From NCBI RefSeq assembly GCF_019059575.1, contig NW_024881626.1, forward strand, positions 558,001 through 622,000: a stretch of DNA of 64,000 nt. Reading direction: 5' to 3'. Positions 1 through 11,100 of the stretch are shown here, in pieces. The translations under genes were made by a program, and so were the position numbers. Numbering within the stretch: position 1 is the first letter of the stretch; every line of letters starts with the position of its first letter. This stretch comes from Amphibalanus amphitrite (lineage: Eukaryota > Arthropoda > Thecostraca > Balanomorpha > Balanidae). The notes below the pieces were generated by a model. It was not told where the DNA came from. It was given only the letters and a program-made list of their open reading frames with translations, and searched no databases.

Positions 1-816
1 ACGAAAATATTATATCATGCGTCGGTCACGTGACACATCTTTGATGGTCCATTTAGGCCAAAGATTTCGAATTTGATGTCGTCTGTGTCATTCGAGGTAA
101 TTTTGAGTCGAATTTAGCTTAGGTCAGGTCACTTTCAGGTCAAAAAAGGTCAAATTTTGAAGTTATATTTTTCAACAGAAAAGGTGTCTGTTGGATGCAG
201 TTTGAGCTCAGGAACACGATGGTGCTATTCATATTGGCGTACGATGTCAAATACGTGGTTAAAATTGATTTGAAAAATTTATAATTGTTAATTTTTTGCA
301 ATAATGCGTATAACTTGGCCATTTTTGAAGATATTTAGCTAAAACTTGCTAGAGTTAGTCATAATAACGCATTCTATCACATATATTCCGGTTTTTTTCG
401 AAAAGTCAAAAACTTTTTGAACAAAAAAAAATGTAAGAATGTAAATTTTGAATTTTATTATATAAAACTTTCCAAATTTTCAAAATTTCGAAAATCCGAG
501 ATAGCAGTTTGATAGCGCAGTCTATTCTGAGTCCTCTCATGCAAAGAAATTAGATCTAGCTTAAAAACTGAGCCCTTGGGAGCGATTGCCGTGGTTCAAT
601 GTTTTGCGTCGAAATCGACCGAACATGACGTCACTCTGACGTCATTTCCGGCCGACCTATGGTAGCTACGAAGTTCAAATTTTGACACAAGGTGTCAAAT
701 TGATGCAGCCGAAGTTACTGAAAGTTTGGCGTCGATACGTCAAGCGGTTTGGAAGTTATTGCAGAAAAACGGGAGGGGGGGGCTATAAATAGCCCCCCCA
801 GTGGGGCGCGGGTTAA
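1..816 (-). mobile_element. TTAA-flanked MITE (piggyBac-like), partial at window edge
   Basis: The segment is a close copy, in opposite orientation, of 20238-21052. It ends with a G-run/C-run hairpin (near 774-799), then a terminal repeat CCCCAGTGGGGCGCGGG and TTAA at 813-816. The other end lies outside the window. It has no coding capacity. The TTAA flank with a terminal repeat starting CCC fits a non-autonomous piggyBac-type element; the superfamily is inferred because no transposase is present. Confidence 0.8.
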
Positions 817-1579
817 AGCCTTTGGCGTTGCAGATAATGCGATGATGGGATGTCGGATGTCACCAAGTAGCTGCCGATTTGTATATCGCTATGCAACCAT
901 CGAACAACGCAATAATTAAGTTTATTGTCTTCGCTTCACATCATTCGGCTCGCTCGTATTTCAAACAGATATCCTACATCGAAAATCGTATTTGTTAAGG
1001 ATCGTTAACGTTTATTCGAAGCACGTGTGAGCAGTAGGTTGAGGAGTGATGGTCCTCTTGGTCCTATCCTATATACAAGAGTCAACAAGAGCCAACATTT
1101 ACTTGACCGTCTGCTGCAATTGATTCATAGCACGTGAAGCGTCAGCGAAATTCATAGTCCTTTGCAGATGGCAGGGGCGTCGTTTGTACAGAGGTCGCTG
1201 ATGGGCACGGGTCAATGCCGCAGTCGTGGGCGGAGTCTAATGTCCTATGACGTATGAAAGCCTCTATCCAGGATGGAAAAAAGTTAACATCACGAGCCAA
1301 TGACAAGTACCACAAATATTTAAGTGACAACAAAATGTATTTGAAGAAAAAGTTTCGGCAGGTCTTGAAACAGCTGCTTTCTAAATATGGTTGAAAATAT
1401 TCCACGCATTTAAAAACAATCGCGAAAAATTAGGGTCTCAAGGGGTCTGGCGTTAACAGTAGTAACTTTTCGAAGTAGAACTCTAACTTCAGCTGTTCCT
1501 AAAATAGGATACTTTAAAATGGGGCCTGCTGGAACATCTACGTAGAGTCGCCGCGGTCAACCAAGGCTGATTCACTTAC
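817..1579. other. Non-coding stretch, probable intron or downstream part of the Tc1-like gene
   Basis: No convincing exon was found. The next exon of the minus-strand transposase-like gene should lie here or beyond the left edge, because the donor at 1575-1579 is intact, but none was recognised. Confidence 0.4.
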
Positions 1580-4500
1580 CGGGATACGATCAGCTTTCCT
1601 TTGGTCACAGTGAACGTCCTCTCGTCGGAGAAAGCGACGCGCCGCCACAGCTCCGGCTCGTTTTGTAGCACGGCGTCGGCCTGCAGCAGCCACGGTGTCT
1701 CCGTCCGTGCGACGCAGCTGGGACGCGTGGCGGTCGACGGTGCTCCGAAAACACCCGCCTCGTGCAGGCGTCTGGAACACATGGTTGGCGTGTCACCTTC
1801 AGTGCGCTTCACAAGTTTCAGTAATGTGGGCCCTTGCACACTTCGGTAAGTTGTAACTTGAATAATCTGGGAACATTAACAGGTTATGGCAAAAGAGGCC
1901 TTTTCTTTGCAAACGGTTCATCAAGTAACTTCCTTTAAACGTCCAGTGTATAAAGGAAAGTGTTGAGGCACCCAGTCACTTCGTTTCAAGCACTGACATC
2001 TAATGTTGTAGGCAGAGCCCTTGTATGATGTATCACTACGTGCTATGCATCCTTATCTCTAACAAGTTACAAATAACTTACTCGATAGGTGTACCATTAC
2101 AAATTTGTTATCAGATCATGCTATCAATAACTAAATCATAGCACAAAAAGCGAGACATCCCAACTCTGTCCATTTTTGCCTCAACAGGCAAAAGTTGTAT
2201 AAGTCCAAAATAACTACTGTCACCCCGCGCGGGGACTTTATTCAATAAATGTGTTAATCCTGGGTGTCGCGCATCGTTCGTCTCTCTTATGATTTTCAAG
2301 GACTGATAATAAGAAAACATGTGGACCTTCGTTAAACTTACAATCCCTAGCACGTAGTGAGCTAAAGGCTGTATGTAGCTTTATAGCATAGAAAACGTAC
2401 CTCATGATAAGCCCTTCGGTACAGACGAGACCGAGCTCTCTCTTGATCACGGCAGGAGTGCTGAGCGGATGCTGGGCTGCGTATTCCACTATCCTGGCAT
2501 CATCTTCCTTTGAAGTCCATCTTCGGCGCCCTTTGTTCGACTTTAAATCTTTCAGCGGGTCATCCGTTTTGTCCTTACCCTTGCCCTCCACAGTATTTGT
2601 TTTCATTTCGACAGCCTCCACTTTGTTATCTTCTTCCGAGCTGGTATCATCATCGCCCTCCGAGATCGGCTCGGGGTCCATGAGATTTATTCCACCCTGT
2701 TCAGCCTGTCTCTCGGGCGGTTTCCAGCCGGTGGTCTCCCGCCAGCGCCTCCACCAGCGAAGGACACTACGCTGATTGCAGCCAATGAGCCGGCTGGCAG
2801 CCGTCGATGAGTAGCCCAGCATCATGAGCGCTACAGCACGCTCACGCTCTTGTCGGGTCAGCCGCCCTTTCAGCGCTCCGCCGCGCTCCCGCTCTTGGCA
2901 GCCTGTCTGCGACCCTTGCGCCTCGCCACTCTCCCGTTTCCCGCCACGCTTACGTTCTTGGCGCTTTAACTGCGTTTTTTGAGCCACACCACGCTCACGT
3001 TTTTGGCGGCCTGAGCGTGACTTTGTCACCACGCCACGCTTCCGTTCTTGGTAGGTCATCTGTGGTCCTTGCGAGACACTACTCTCACAGTCTTGGCGCA
3101 CCAACCTCGATTTTTGCGCCATGCAACGTTCCCGTGTTTTACTATTCAGTAGAATTTTTCCCGCGACGCCGCGTTGACGTTCTTGGCGGTTTGGCTGCGA
3201 TCTTGGCGCCACGCCGGCTTCAGGATCCCGGTGGCTCCGCCGCCTTTGTGTGCCTGACCGAACACAAGGCAGATGGACCAGACAACAGCTGAAAGAAGGA
3301 ACTGAAGAGTGGATGGACTGGGATATGACTGTAAAGACAAACGTGATACTTTAAAAGAAAATGAGGAAACAATTTGAAAATACCAATCGGTCAACTGTCC
3401 CATCGATGCACAAGACGACACTAGACACAACCCGACATAATGTGGAGGAACATAAATTTAAATGCACATGTCTTCTTTATGCGTTTACCACTACCACTAT
3501 TTAACAGCATTGATCCCAGTGTGCATTTATCTGGCATTTCCTGTTTCACGTAAATGTATCGACAGTCAGGCGGCGGCCGTTCAACACAACCATGCAAAAT
3601 ATAGGTACAACAGAACAGAAAGCCGAATCTTTGGCTGGCGAAAGAGCGCTCTTGTAGAGTCTCTCTTTGAAAGTGCCGATGCACATTGCACGGGAAAGGA
3701 AGCACCGGTGAACTAACCACTAAAATCGGTTCGACCATGCCTCCCTTCCTTCCCGACATCCGCATCCATCCCCCAGGTCAAGTGTTTTGGTGACTGAAAC
3801 TTAGCAGCCCTCCCTCGGTCGGGCTTGATGGTACCGCCGCCCCTTGCATCGGTACTTTCAAGAAACACTGCACAAACAAGCAAAGAAGCAAACATCTGCG
3901 ACCAATAAAGCAGGGTAAATGTTTCGATTAGCGCCCCCCCCCCCCCCCAAGCTTGAAGCTCGCTGAAGCACAGCCTATCTTTTCATTTGTACCGTTTTTC
4001 ATTTTCATTTGTACTCCAGCAGTTTTTTTGGCAATAACTTAGGTATGATAAAATCATATGCAGCATGACCTTTTCCTGTCAGGTCATGCTGCAGGAATGA
4101 CCTTGACCGTAGGTAATTTTTTTTCTTCAAAATCACCTACTATTGTCAAATTATCGTTCATTGGCGTCTCGACGAGCGACACGCGATCCTGGTAAAGTAA
4201 AAGTCGTGCCTTTCTGGAGTCAAATTTGTTCCAGGAAAAACATTGTTCGTAAAAACGGCTATTTTTAGAGTTTTTACCCTCTGGAGGCTAAGCCATTGAT
4301 TCCAGGTCAAATCTGTGAGTTCACTCCAGAGACAGCGTTATGGAATGCGATTTTTCCGCGGCGCTGTCTATTGGTATCCGAGTTTTGCGCTAGCTTTTTT
4401 TGTTGAAATAGGCAAAATTTTACCTTTGATGACCTCTGGTAACTTAACCTTCGACCTCACCTAAGATGACATAGGTATTTTCGTCATGATTTTTGACACT

Positions 4501-7288
4501 CTTTCGAATGCCGCTTACCGTTTGTCGCCACATGGCCCAGGAGCCGAGTTAGAGGGGGGGGGGGGAGGTGAACACCCACGACCGGGCGCTGTTGGCGCCG
4601 AGTACTGCACCGGCCCGGGTTAAATGGTTAGGTACAGGTCTCGCGAGATTAAGCGGTAGGTTTTGCACTTTTACATTTCCGGTCATATCTCAGAAACTAA
4701 TCGATCTACGATGAAGCCATTTTACACGCTCATGGCCGGCTTGTTACCCAACAAGTCGATCGCATCTTCAACACTTAAAAGCTTAAGACGACGAAGATAT
4801 AGCCTGAAGTACACTAAATTTTCTAGGTGCAAAACCTACCGCTAAAACCCGCGAGACCTGTACGTACAACAAATTTATCTATAACGGCTTAGAAGTTCCT
4901 ACCCCAGTCCTACTCGCTTAACCCGCGCCGGGCCGGGGGGGGGGGGGACTGTTTGAACACCTCCCCCCATGCGGTTTTTCGCAAATATCTCAAAAACGGC
5001 GGCGCAGACCCAGGGCTTTCAAGGTCAGGTCACCAGGTCACGTCAAGTGACCTCACCTAAGAAAAAGTTTCAATCCTCGTCAGAGCTACAGCGGCTGAAC
5101 GATCGCCTTGAAACTTTCAGCGATTGATAGGAGTAACAGTATGTACAAAATGTATATCTCGGAATTTTGATATCGGTGACCTAAGGTCACGTCAATTTTG
5201 CGACCTCTCCATTACCTATCAGTCAATGGGAGAAAATGGAAATGCGCCTGTTGTGGACGAATGGTTCTCAAAACCCTCTCAAACATCGGTTCATGGGTAA
5301 ACATGTCACACTGAATCGGAAAAATGCACTTGTGACCCCTCTGTGTGGCGTGTGCCCCTGAGGTAATCTCAGGTAACGAACGGTCACCAACAGTTTTTTG
5401 GCTATAACTTTTGATAGAGACGTGCTAGAGCGATGAAAACACGTCAGATGTATTCAGCTCGACGATACGGATCGACCGATATGCAACATGACCCTTTCCG
5501 GTCAGGTCATGACCTTGACCTGGGGTCAAATTTTCAAAATGACCTTTCAAGGTCAGCGAATAGTTCACTCGACGCGTCTCGACGAGAAAAACACGATGCT
5601 GGCAAAAGTAATGTCGTGGCTTGCTTGATCAAAAGCTATTACTGAAAAAAAACTATTTTTGGTGAAACGGCTATTTTTACAGTTTTTGCTCTCTGCAGGC
5701 TAAACCGTTGACCTGAGGTCAAATCTGAGAGCAATACTCAGAAAGGTCTGTAAAAGGGCTATCGAATGCGCTTTTCCGCGGCGCTGTAGCTCTATTGGTT
5801 CCCGAGTTAGCCGTTGGCAGTTTCCAAAATTGTTGAAATGGCCTACATTTGACCTTTGATGACCTCTGGCGACCTGACCTTTGACCTGACCCGACAAATG
5901 ACCGAAGTGTTTCCGTCATTATTTTTGACGTTCTTTCGAATGCCGCTTACCGCGTGTCGCTACGTGGCCCAGGAGCCGAGTTACACGGGGGGGGTTCAGA
6001 CACCCCCCCCCCCCCCCCCCGGCCCGGCACGGAAGTCGCGGAGCACCGGCCCGGCGCGGGTTAAGAGGTAGTGATGTCAATTACAGAAAATCGGAATACC
6101 GATACCAAACCAAACACCAACCAAAATAGTGGGGAAATACCGAAACCGAACCAACTCTGGAACATAGTGAAATGCCAACTTTTTACCAATTTCCTAGCCT
6201 CTTATATATTAGTGAGGGTTCATAACACCAACAAAATACCAAACACATTAGGATTGAAATACCAAATACCGAGTTGGTATCGGTTTGGTATCGGTATACC
6301 AAAAAGTTGGTATCCGATTGACATCTCTATTAAGAGGGCTGGGTCGCAAATTGGGAAGGGTCGCTAATAGAAACATTTACCCTACTTTAATAGCATAAAT
6401 ATTGCAAGCAAATTGAATCAATATTTTTGGGGCAGGGGGCCTAACTAGAAAGATATGCATTAATACGGTCTATGCACAGGTCACGAAATTGCGCACATGT
6501 CGGATATACGTAATCTCAAAGTGAAAATTCACTTACCAAGTGAGTTCGATGGTCCTAGGTTTTCTTCTTTGACCTCGACGGCCATTACAACACCGGGTGT
6601 GTCATCCCCAGCGCCGTCTGAAACAATCGCCGGACTCCTTTCTTGTACCAATGGACGCCACGCTGACCAGTTAGGTGCCACACCACAACAATCATCGAGA
6701 TAACATTCGATGCTGCCTCACTGCTAGCCTTGGTCATTTTTTGCTAGACGCTTAGCTTGATCAAAGTTCATTTCGACTCTGGAATGACTAACTTTGTCTT
6801 GTTGTTGATTTGCATATATTTCTTTTTTTCTAAAATCGAATGAAAAAACATAAAAAACAATAACGTACTTCTTAACGCCATAATCGCTTAACAAATAAAC
6901 ACATTTAACCCACAACTCGTCTGCCTGCAATAAAAAAGTATGTCCAAAAATGAGAATCCAATGCTTTATTCCGAGTTTAACAACAATTCGCCTTTGTGTA
7001 ACTGCCTGAAATGTCCAATACATTTTAGCTCCTAATTTATCGAGCTGGCAGCTGCTTTGGTATTTTGTGTAATAAATGCTTAAAGAATGCCTAGAAACCT
7101 GCATAAAGGTAGATTAATTAAACAGATCCTTGCATCCTCGTGGCATGACGACTAAGATACCTGTTCAAATCCTATCGTCACGCAATGGATATACCTACCT
7201 TCTGTTGAAGTGCCACATGATTCAGATGATTTGTTTAGGAGTCTGTTCAGCTCATTGATGTCAGGCTTCACATCCTCAGGCGGGTCAC
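1580..7288 (-). CDS. Tc1/mariner-like transposase-derived gene, four partial exons
   Basis: Four minus-strand exons join in phase through GT-AG sites: 7199-7288, 6537-6716, 2401-3253 and 1580-1840. Exon 3 encodes about nine 15-residue repeats (QERERG-like), then two helix-turn-helix regions: LTRQERERAVALMMLGYSST with RSVLRWWRRW, and RRRWTSKEDDARIVEYA. The fourth encodes RRLHEAGVFG and ELWRRVAFSDERTF, where FSDE matches the first catalytic Asp region of IS630/Tc1/mariner transposases. The second Asp and the final acidic residue were not found and may lie past the left edge. The first two exons give acidic, unrecognised peptide. The gene could be a spliced transposon or a domesticated one. Exon 3-4 homology is clear; the exon 1-2 assignment and the acceptor at 1841-1842 are predictions from splice phase. 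No start codon was identified. Confidence 0.55.
2828..3222 (-). repeat. 45-bp tandem repeat inside the transposase-like exon
   Basis: About nine units of 45 bp, diverged but in register, read on the plus strand as cacgctcacgctcttgg-type units. In the minus-strand frame they give 15-residue blocks centred on (R/Y)QER(E/K)RG. The final unit merges into the first helix-turn-helix, so the array looks like an expansion of the first helix of the DNA-binding region. Confidence 0.75.
3254..3934. other. Intron sequence with a diverged Tc1-type MITE half
   Basis: No gene was recognised. Around 3795-3880 a stretch (CGGGCTTGATGGTACCGCC and following) resembles one arm of the Tc1-type MITE at 28405-28616. 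Confidence 0.4.
3935..4623. mobile_element. Degenerate TTAA-type MITE
   Basis: It has a C-run near 3941-3958, internal AGGTCA/TGACCT motifs shared with 4918-6064, a G-run near 4553-4566, and ends CCGGCCCGGG followed by TTAA at 4620-4623. The left terminal repeat is not preserved. Confidence 0.6.
4633..4862. mobile_element. Short MITE with TACAGGTCTCGCG terminal inverted repeats
   Basis: The ends are inverted repeats of about 35 bp (TACAGGTCTCGCG...AGCGGTAGGTTTTGCA and its complement). It has no coding capacity. A lone half end occurs at 21575-21603 and a 5'-truncated copy ends at 37268. A target duplication could not be assigned; superfamily unknown. Confidence 0.75.
4918..6064. mobile_element. 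TTAA-flanked MITE (piggyBac-like)
   Basis: TTAA at 4918-4921 and 6061-6064 brackets inverted termini CCCGCGCCGGGCCGG / CCGGCCCGGCGCGGG. Subterminal G-run/C-run hairpins lie at both ends. Many AGGTCA/TGACCT half-sites occur inside (for example 5033-5070 and 5500-5560). No ORF resembles a transposase. Confidence 0.85.
6069..6329. mobile_element. hAT-type MITE with 8-bp target duplication
   Basis: The termini are TAGTGATGTCAAT and the complement of TAGAGATGTCAAT (12 of 13 identical). The 8-bp direct repeat TTAAGAGG lies at 6061-6068 and 6330-6337. Length is 261 bp and the interior is repetitive (GGTATCGG, ATACCAAA). Eight-base duplication and this terminus are typical of hAT elements. The insertion site includes the TTAA scar of the neighbouring MITE. 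Confidence 0.88.
6717..7198. other. Intron of the transposase-like gene
   Basis: AT-rich sequence between two predicted minus-strand exons; nothing else recognised. Confidence 0.4.
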
Positions 7289-7733
7289 CTGTAAGCAGAA
7301 AAAGAGGACATCATTCACATGTTATACTCTCATTTCGTTTGCGGATGAGTCAACATTTACATTACACTTCACAGTCGTTTCTCTTTCCTTCTTTGCAAAG
7401 CGTTAGCACCAACTAAGGTAGACTTAGTAGAGTTTTCACAACAATTCACATGTAGACGCACACAACCAATTCCCAGACTCAAAGTCCCACCCACTGGTCC
7501 CAGCTTGTGTCCAGCTACATCCACTGAAATTGGCGCGTCTCTGAACGACTTGGGTTTCCCTCCTTGTCATTCCTCTTCTTAGAGAAAGGCTGAGGAAACC
7601 GGACAGGTGAGTATCGAAGGTCTAAAACTTGGCAATTGTTCGGTAATTGGTAAGCACATATACCTACATACCTGTGGCAAATAATGCGTAATGTGCAGGC
7701 TTTTCCGTTGTAAAATTAATACAGCAGCAGTCC
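7289..7733. other. Non-coding stretch upstream of the most 5' predicted exon
   Basis: No exon, repeat terminus or RNA gene was recognised. Confidence 0.4.
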
Positions 7734-7897
7734 TTAACCCTCGCCGGCCGAGGGGGGGGGGGGGTGCCGCCCCCCCCCCCATAGGGTTTTTTCGCGATAG
7801 CTCCGAACACGCTGGCGATAGAGAGCTGAAACTTGGCATACCTGACCTTTGATCCAAGCCGCATCTTTTGACACCAACCGCATTTTTGGGTCAGGTC

Positions 7898-7910
7898 AGG
7901 TCACTGACCT
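7898..7910. promoter_or_regulatory. Perfect IR-1 nuclear-receptor element in MITE
   Basis: AGGTCA-C-TGACCT is a perfect one-base-spaced inverted repeat, the consensus bound by EcR/USP (ecdysone receptor) heterodimers. A further AGGTCA overlaps directly upstream. Function here is inference. Confidence 0.5.
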
Positions 7911-8102
7911 ATGACGTCATAAGTGAATCTCTGCACGGTCTTCAGATGTCGCAACTTCGCAACGCCCTCACTGCCAGAGGAGATGTCACAGGGAAATGAA
8001 ACTTGCAGGATCTAGTATCCATCATGAGTCTCACAACTTGTATATCTCGGATTTTTCCTAAAGGTCATATGAGGTCAGGTCATTTTCGTGACCTCACCAT
8101 TA

Positions 8103-11100
8103 GTGTTCTACTACTTGCCCTGCATCTGCATTGAAGTCACCAGACCTGTGAGTGAACTGATCTGGATATTATTCATTGTTTAAAATTTTTGGTACCCGTC
8201 ACCCGTGCTGCTGTCGTGAAGCCACCAGAAAATTCATCGTAGAGACGCAATCATTGTCAGTTGAAGATTGATGCATTTTTGAAAGACGCATCCAACGGTG
8301 TTATTTTTATGCGTCTATCTGCTCTTGCTTGCAAGAAAATCGCCAATATCTGCAGGACTATTTCCTTTCCGACGCGGATGCTTTCAACGACTTCTCCGCC
8401 CTCTGCCAACCGTCCTCGGTTGTCATGGCGACCAACCCCTACCGGGACCGGCCGGCGCCTGAGACGCCGGTAGCCGGCTAAACGAACAATGCCGGCCGAC
8501 CCTTCCCCCCTGCCCCGGCGGCCCGCTCGGCGCGGGCTGGCGCGCTCGGCGTGCGAGGGGACATGGGAGCAGCGGACATCTGACTGCTTCCGGCACTGGG
8601 GCCCCGAACGGGTCTCGCCGTGTAGAGTGCCAAACACCGGCCAGCGACCACCGACGGGACGATCACACTGCTGAATCTGCCAGACGTGCATACGACCGGG
8701 CACATCTGATGGCGGTGCGTGACCGACTAAGCAACGACACCACTCGTGAAGTAGCCGAGACTATCCGGCGCAGTCTTCCCGCGTATCTCATCCGCTGTCT
8801 TAATCGATCACGCCCCCTCAGCCCTGCGGAAGCGGCATGTGGACCCCGCCCCGCATCGAGGACTCTCCAGTCCAGCCGGCCGACCGACCCGCCCAAATTG
8901 CTGATCGGCGCCCTAAATATTCAAAGTATCAAACCCAAACTTCAAGAGCTGACCTGCGAACTCGCTCGTCGCAACTACGACGTAATGGTGCTTTCCGAGA
9001 CCTGGCTACGTCCGTCTACCCCGAAACGCCTCCTGGTCATTCCGGGCTACTCGCTCAGTCGTGTGGACCGCCCAGATGGCAGCGGTTATGGCGGCGTAGC
9101 CATCATCACTAAAAACAGTTTGACGTCAATGACACTGAAGATCCCCGGCAGCGGGAGCTCCGAAAGCAAGCTGGAGTCGCAGTGGGCGCTGCTGAAGCTG
9201 GACAAGGGCCAACAGATAATCATCTGCTCCCTTTATCGGCCACCCCGACACTCTGAGGCTGCCCTGCTCGCCGACTTCACGGACCTCGAGGCCCAGCTGC
9301 AGCGGGTCCTCATCGATTACCCCAGAGTTCCGTTCGTTCTCTGCGGGGACCTCAACTGTGACCTATTGAAGGGGCCGAATTTCCGCGCGTCTCAACATCT
9401 GATCAGCTTCTTATCGAATTATTCTTTAGATCAACTAGTAACAAATCCAACTTTTACCTCCGGCTCTCTATTGGATGTGTGTATTGTTAACAAACGCGAA
9501 CTTGTGTGTGACACCAGCGTTAATTATTGTCACTTCAGTCCCCATAAAATCATCGACGTGATTGTCAATGTGCCGAAAGTGCGTCAAAAGCCCGCCGTTA
9601 TCTCATCTCGCTCTTTTAAGCGCCTAGATCACCCTGCACTGTATCACGACTTACTCGATGTCGACTGGGATTATGTCTTCTCTGCCGAAACTGTCAGTGA
9701 CAAGTGGCATGCTTTCTTGTCGTTCTTCGTACCTGTTTTTGATGCCCATGCCCCAATCAAGCGTGTGTCTATCCGTAACCCGACCGCTCCTCCCGTCTCC
9801 GCCGCCACCCGTAACCTCATGTCTCAACGTCGCGCAGCGCTTCGCCATCTAGGCCGCAACTCGAGCGAATACAGAGACCTAAACCGCTCAGTCCGGGCGG
9901 CAGTGCGTCGAGACAGGCGAATAGAGATACGGAGGGAAATTGGGGAGCGGGGCCCCAACAAAGTTTGGCAGTGCATCAGGTCAGTGGTAGCCGCGAAGAA
10001 GGACGGCCCAGACGTCCAGCCCGATCTATCTGCCGATGATTTAAATTCATTTTTTGTATCTGTCGGTCCTCGTGTCGCTGACGAGATCCGAGCCCAAAAC
10101 ACTCCCACCGATTTGGATGTGCGTCTCACCCGTGTCGGCGCATGCAGTTTTCAACTTCGTGAGATAACACTGGGGGAGCTCGAGCGGATTATTTTCAGCA
10201 TGCGTAACTCGAGTGCCTGCGGCTCCGATAACGTCTGTGTCCGCATGCTGAAATTCGGATTCCCCGCTATTGGTGGTGTCATCCTGCATATTATCAATAC
10301 CTGCTTAATCCAATCTGACATCCCCGATTCATGGAAACATTCCATAGTTCACCCTCTGTTCAAGTCTGGTAACCCTTCAGACCCCGCAAACTTCCGACCC
10401 ATTTCCCTAGTTCCTGTAATCATGAAAGTAGTTGAACGCATTGTCCATCAGCAGCTCTACGCCTACCTCTCCCATAATCACCTTCTGGCATCCTCCCAGC
10501 ACGGCTTCCGCCCCCGGCACTCCACGGAAACCGCGTTGCTGTCTGTCACTGAACACATCCTGGCCGCCACTGATAGGGGGGATTTGTCAATGCTATGCCT
10601 TCTCGATCTCAGTAAATGTTTCGACGTGATTGACCACGATCTTCTGATGCAAAAACTGATGTTACACGGCGTTGAAATTTCCTGGTTCGCCGCCTATCTA
10701 CATGGACACACTCAGAGCGTGTCTTTGAAAGATGTATCCGGACGTAGAGTGCTGTCTAGGCCTCTTTCTAATGCCATGGGTGTCTTCCAGGGCTCTGCGT
10801 TAGGGCCGCTTCTTTTCACCATTTTCTCTAACAACTTATCGCTATACGCGGGCGACGCAAAAGTGTTTCAGTATGCCGATGACACTCAAGTATTGGTTAG
10901 CGGTCCAGCTCGGGACCTCGAAGTTCTCATCTCGCGCATGGAGGACTCGCTCGCGTCTCTCAACGACTGGTTTTGCGCTAACGCCCTCAAAGTGAACGCA
11001 AGTAAAACACAGCTTATTGCATTTGGCACTCGTCAAAATCTTCGTAAATTACCAGACTTTAGAGTACCATTCCGCAACGCAGCGTTGCAACCGTGCGCAC

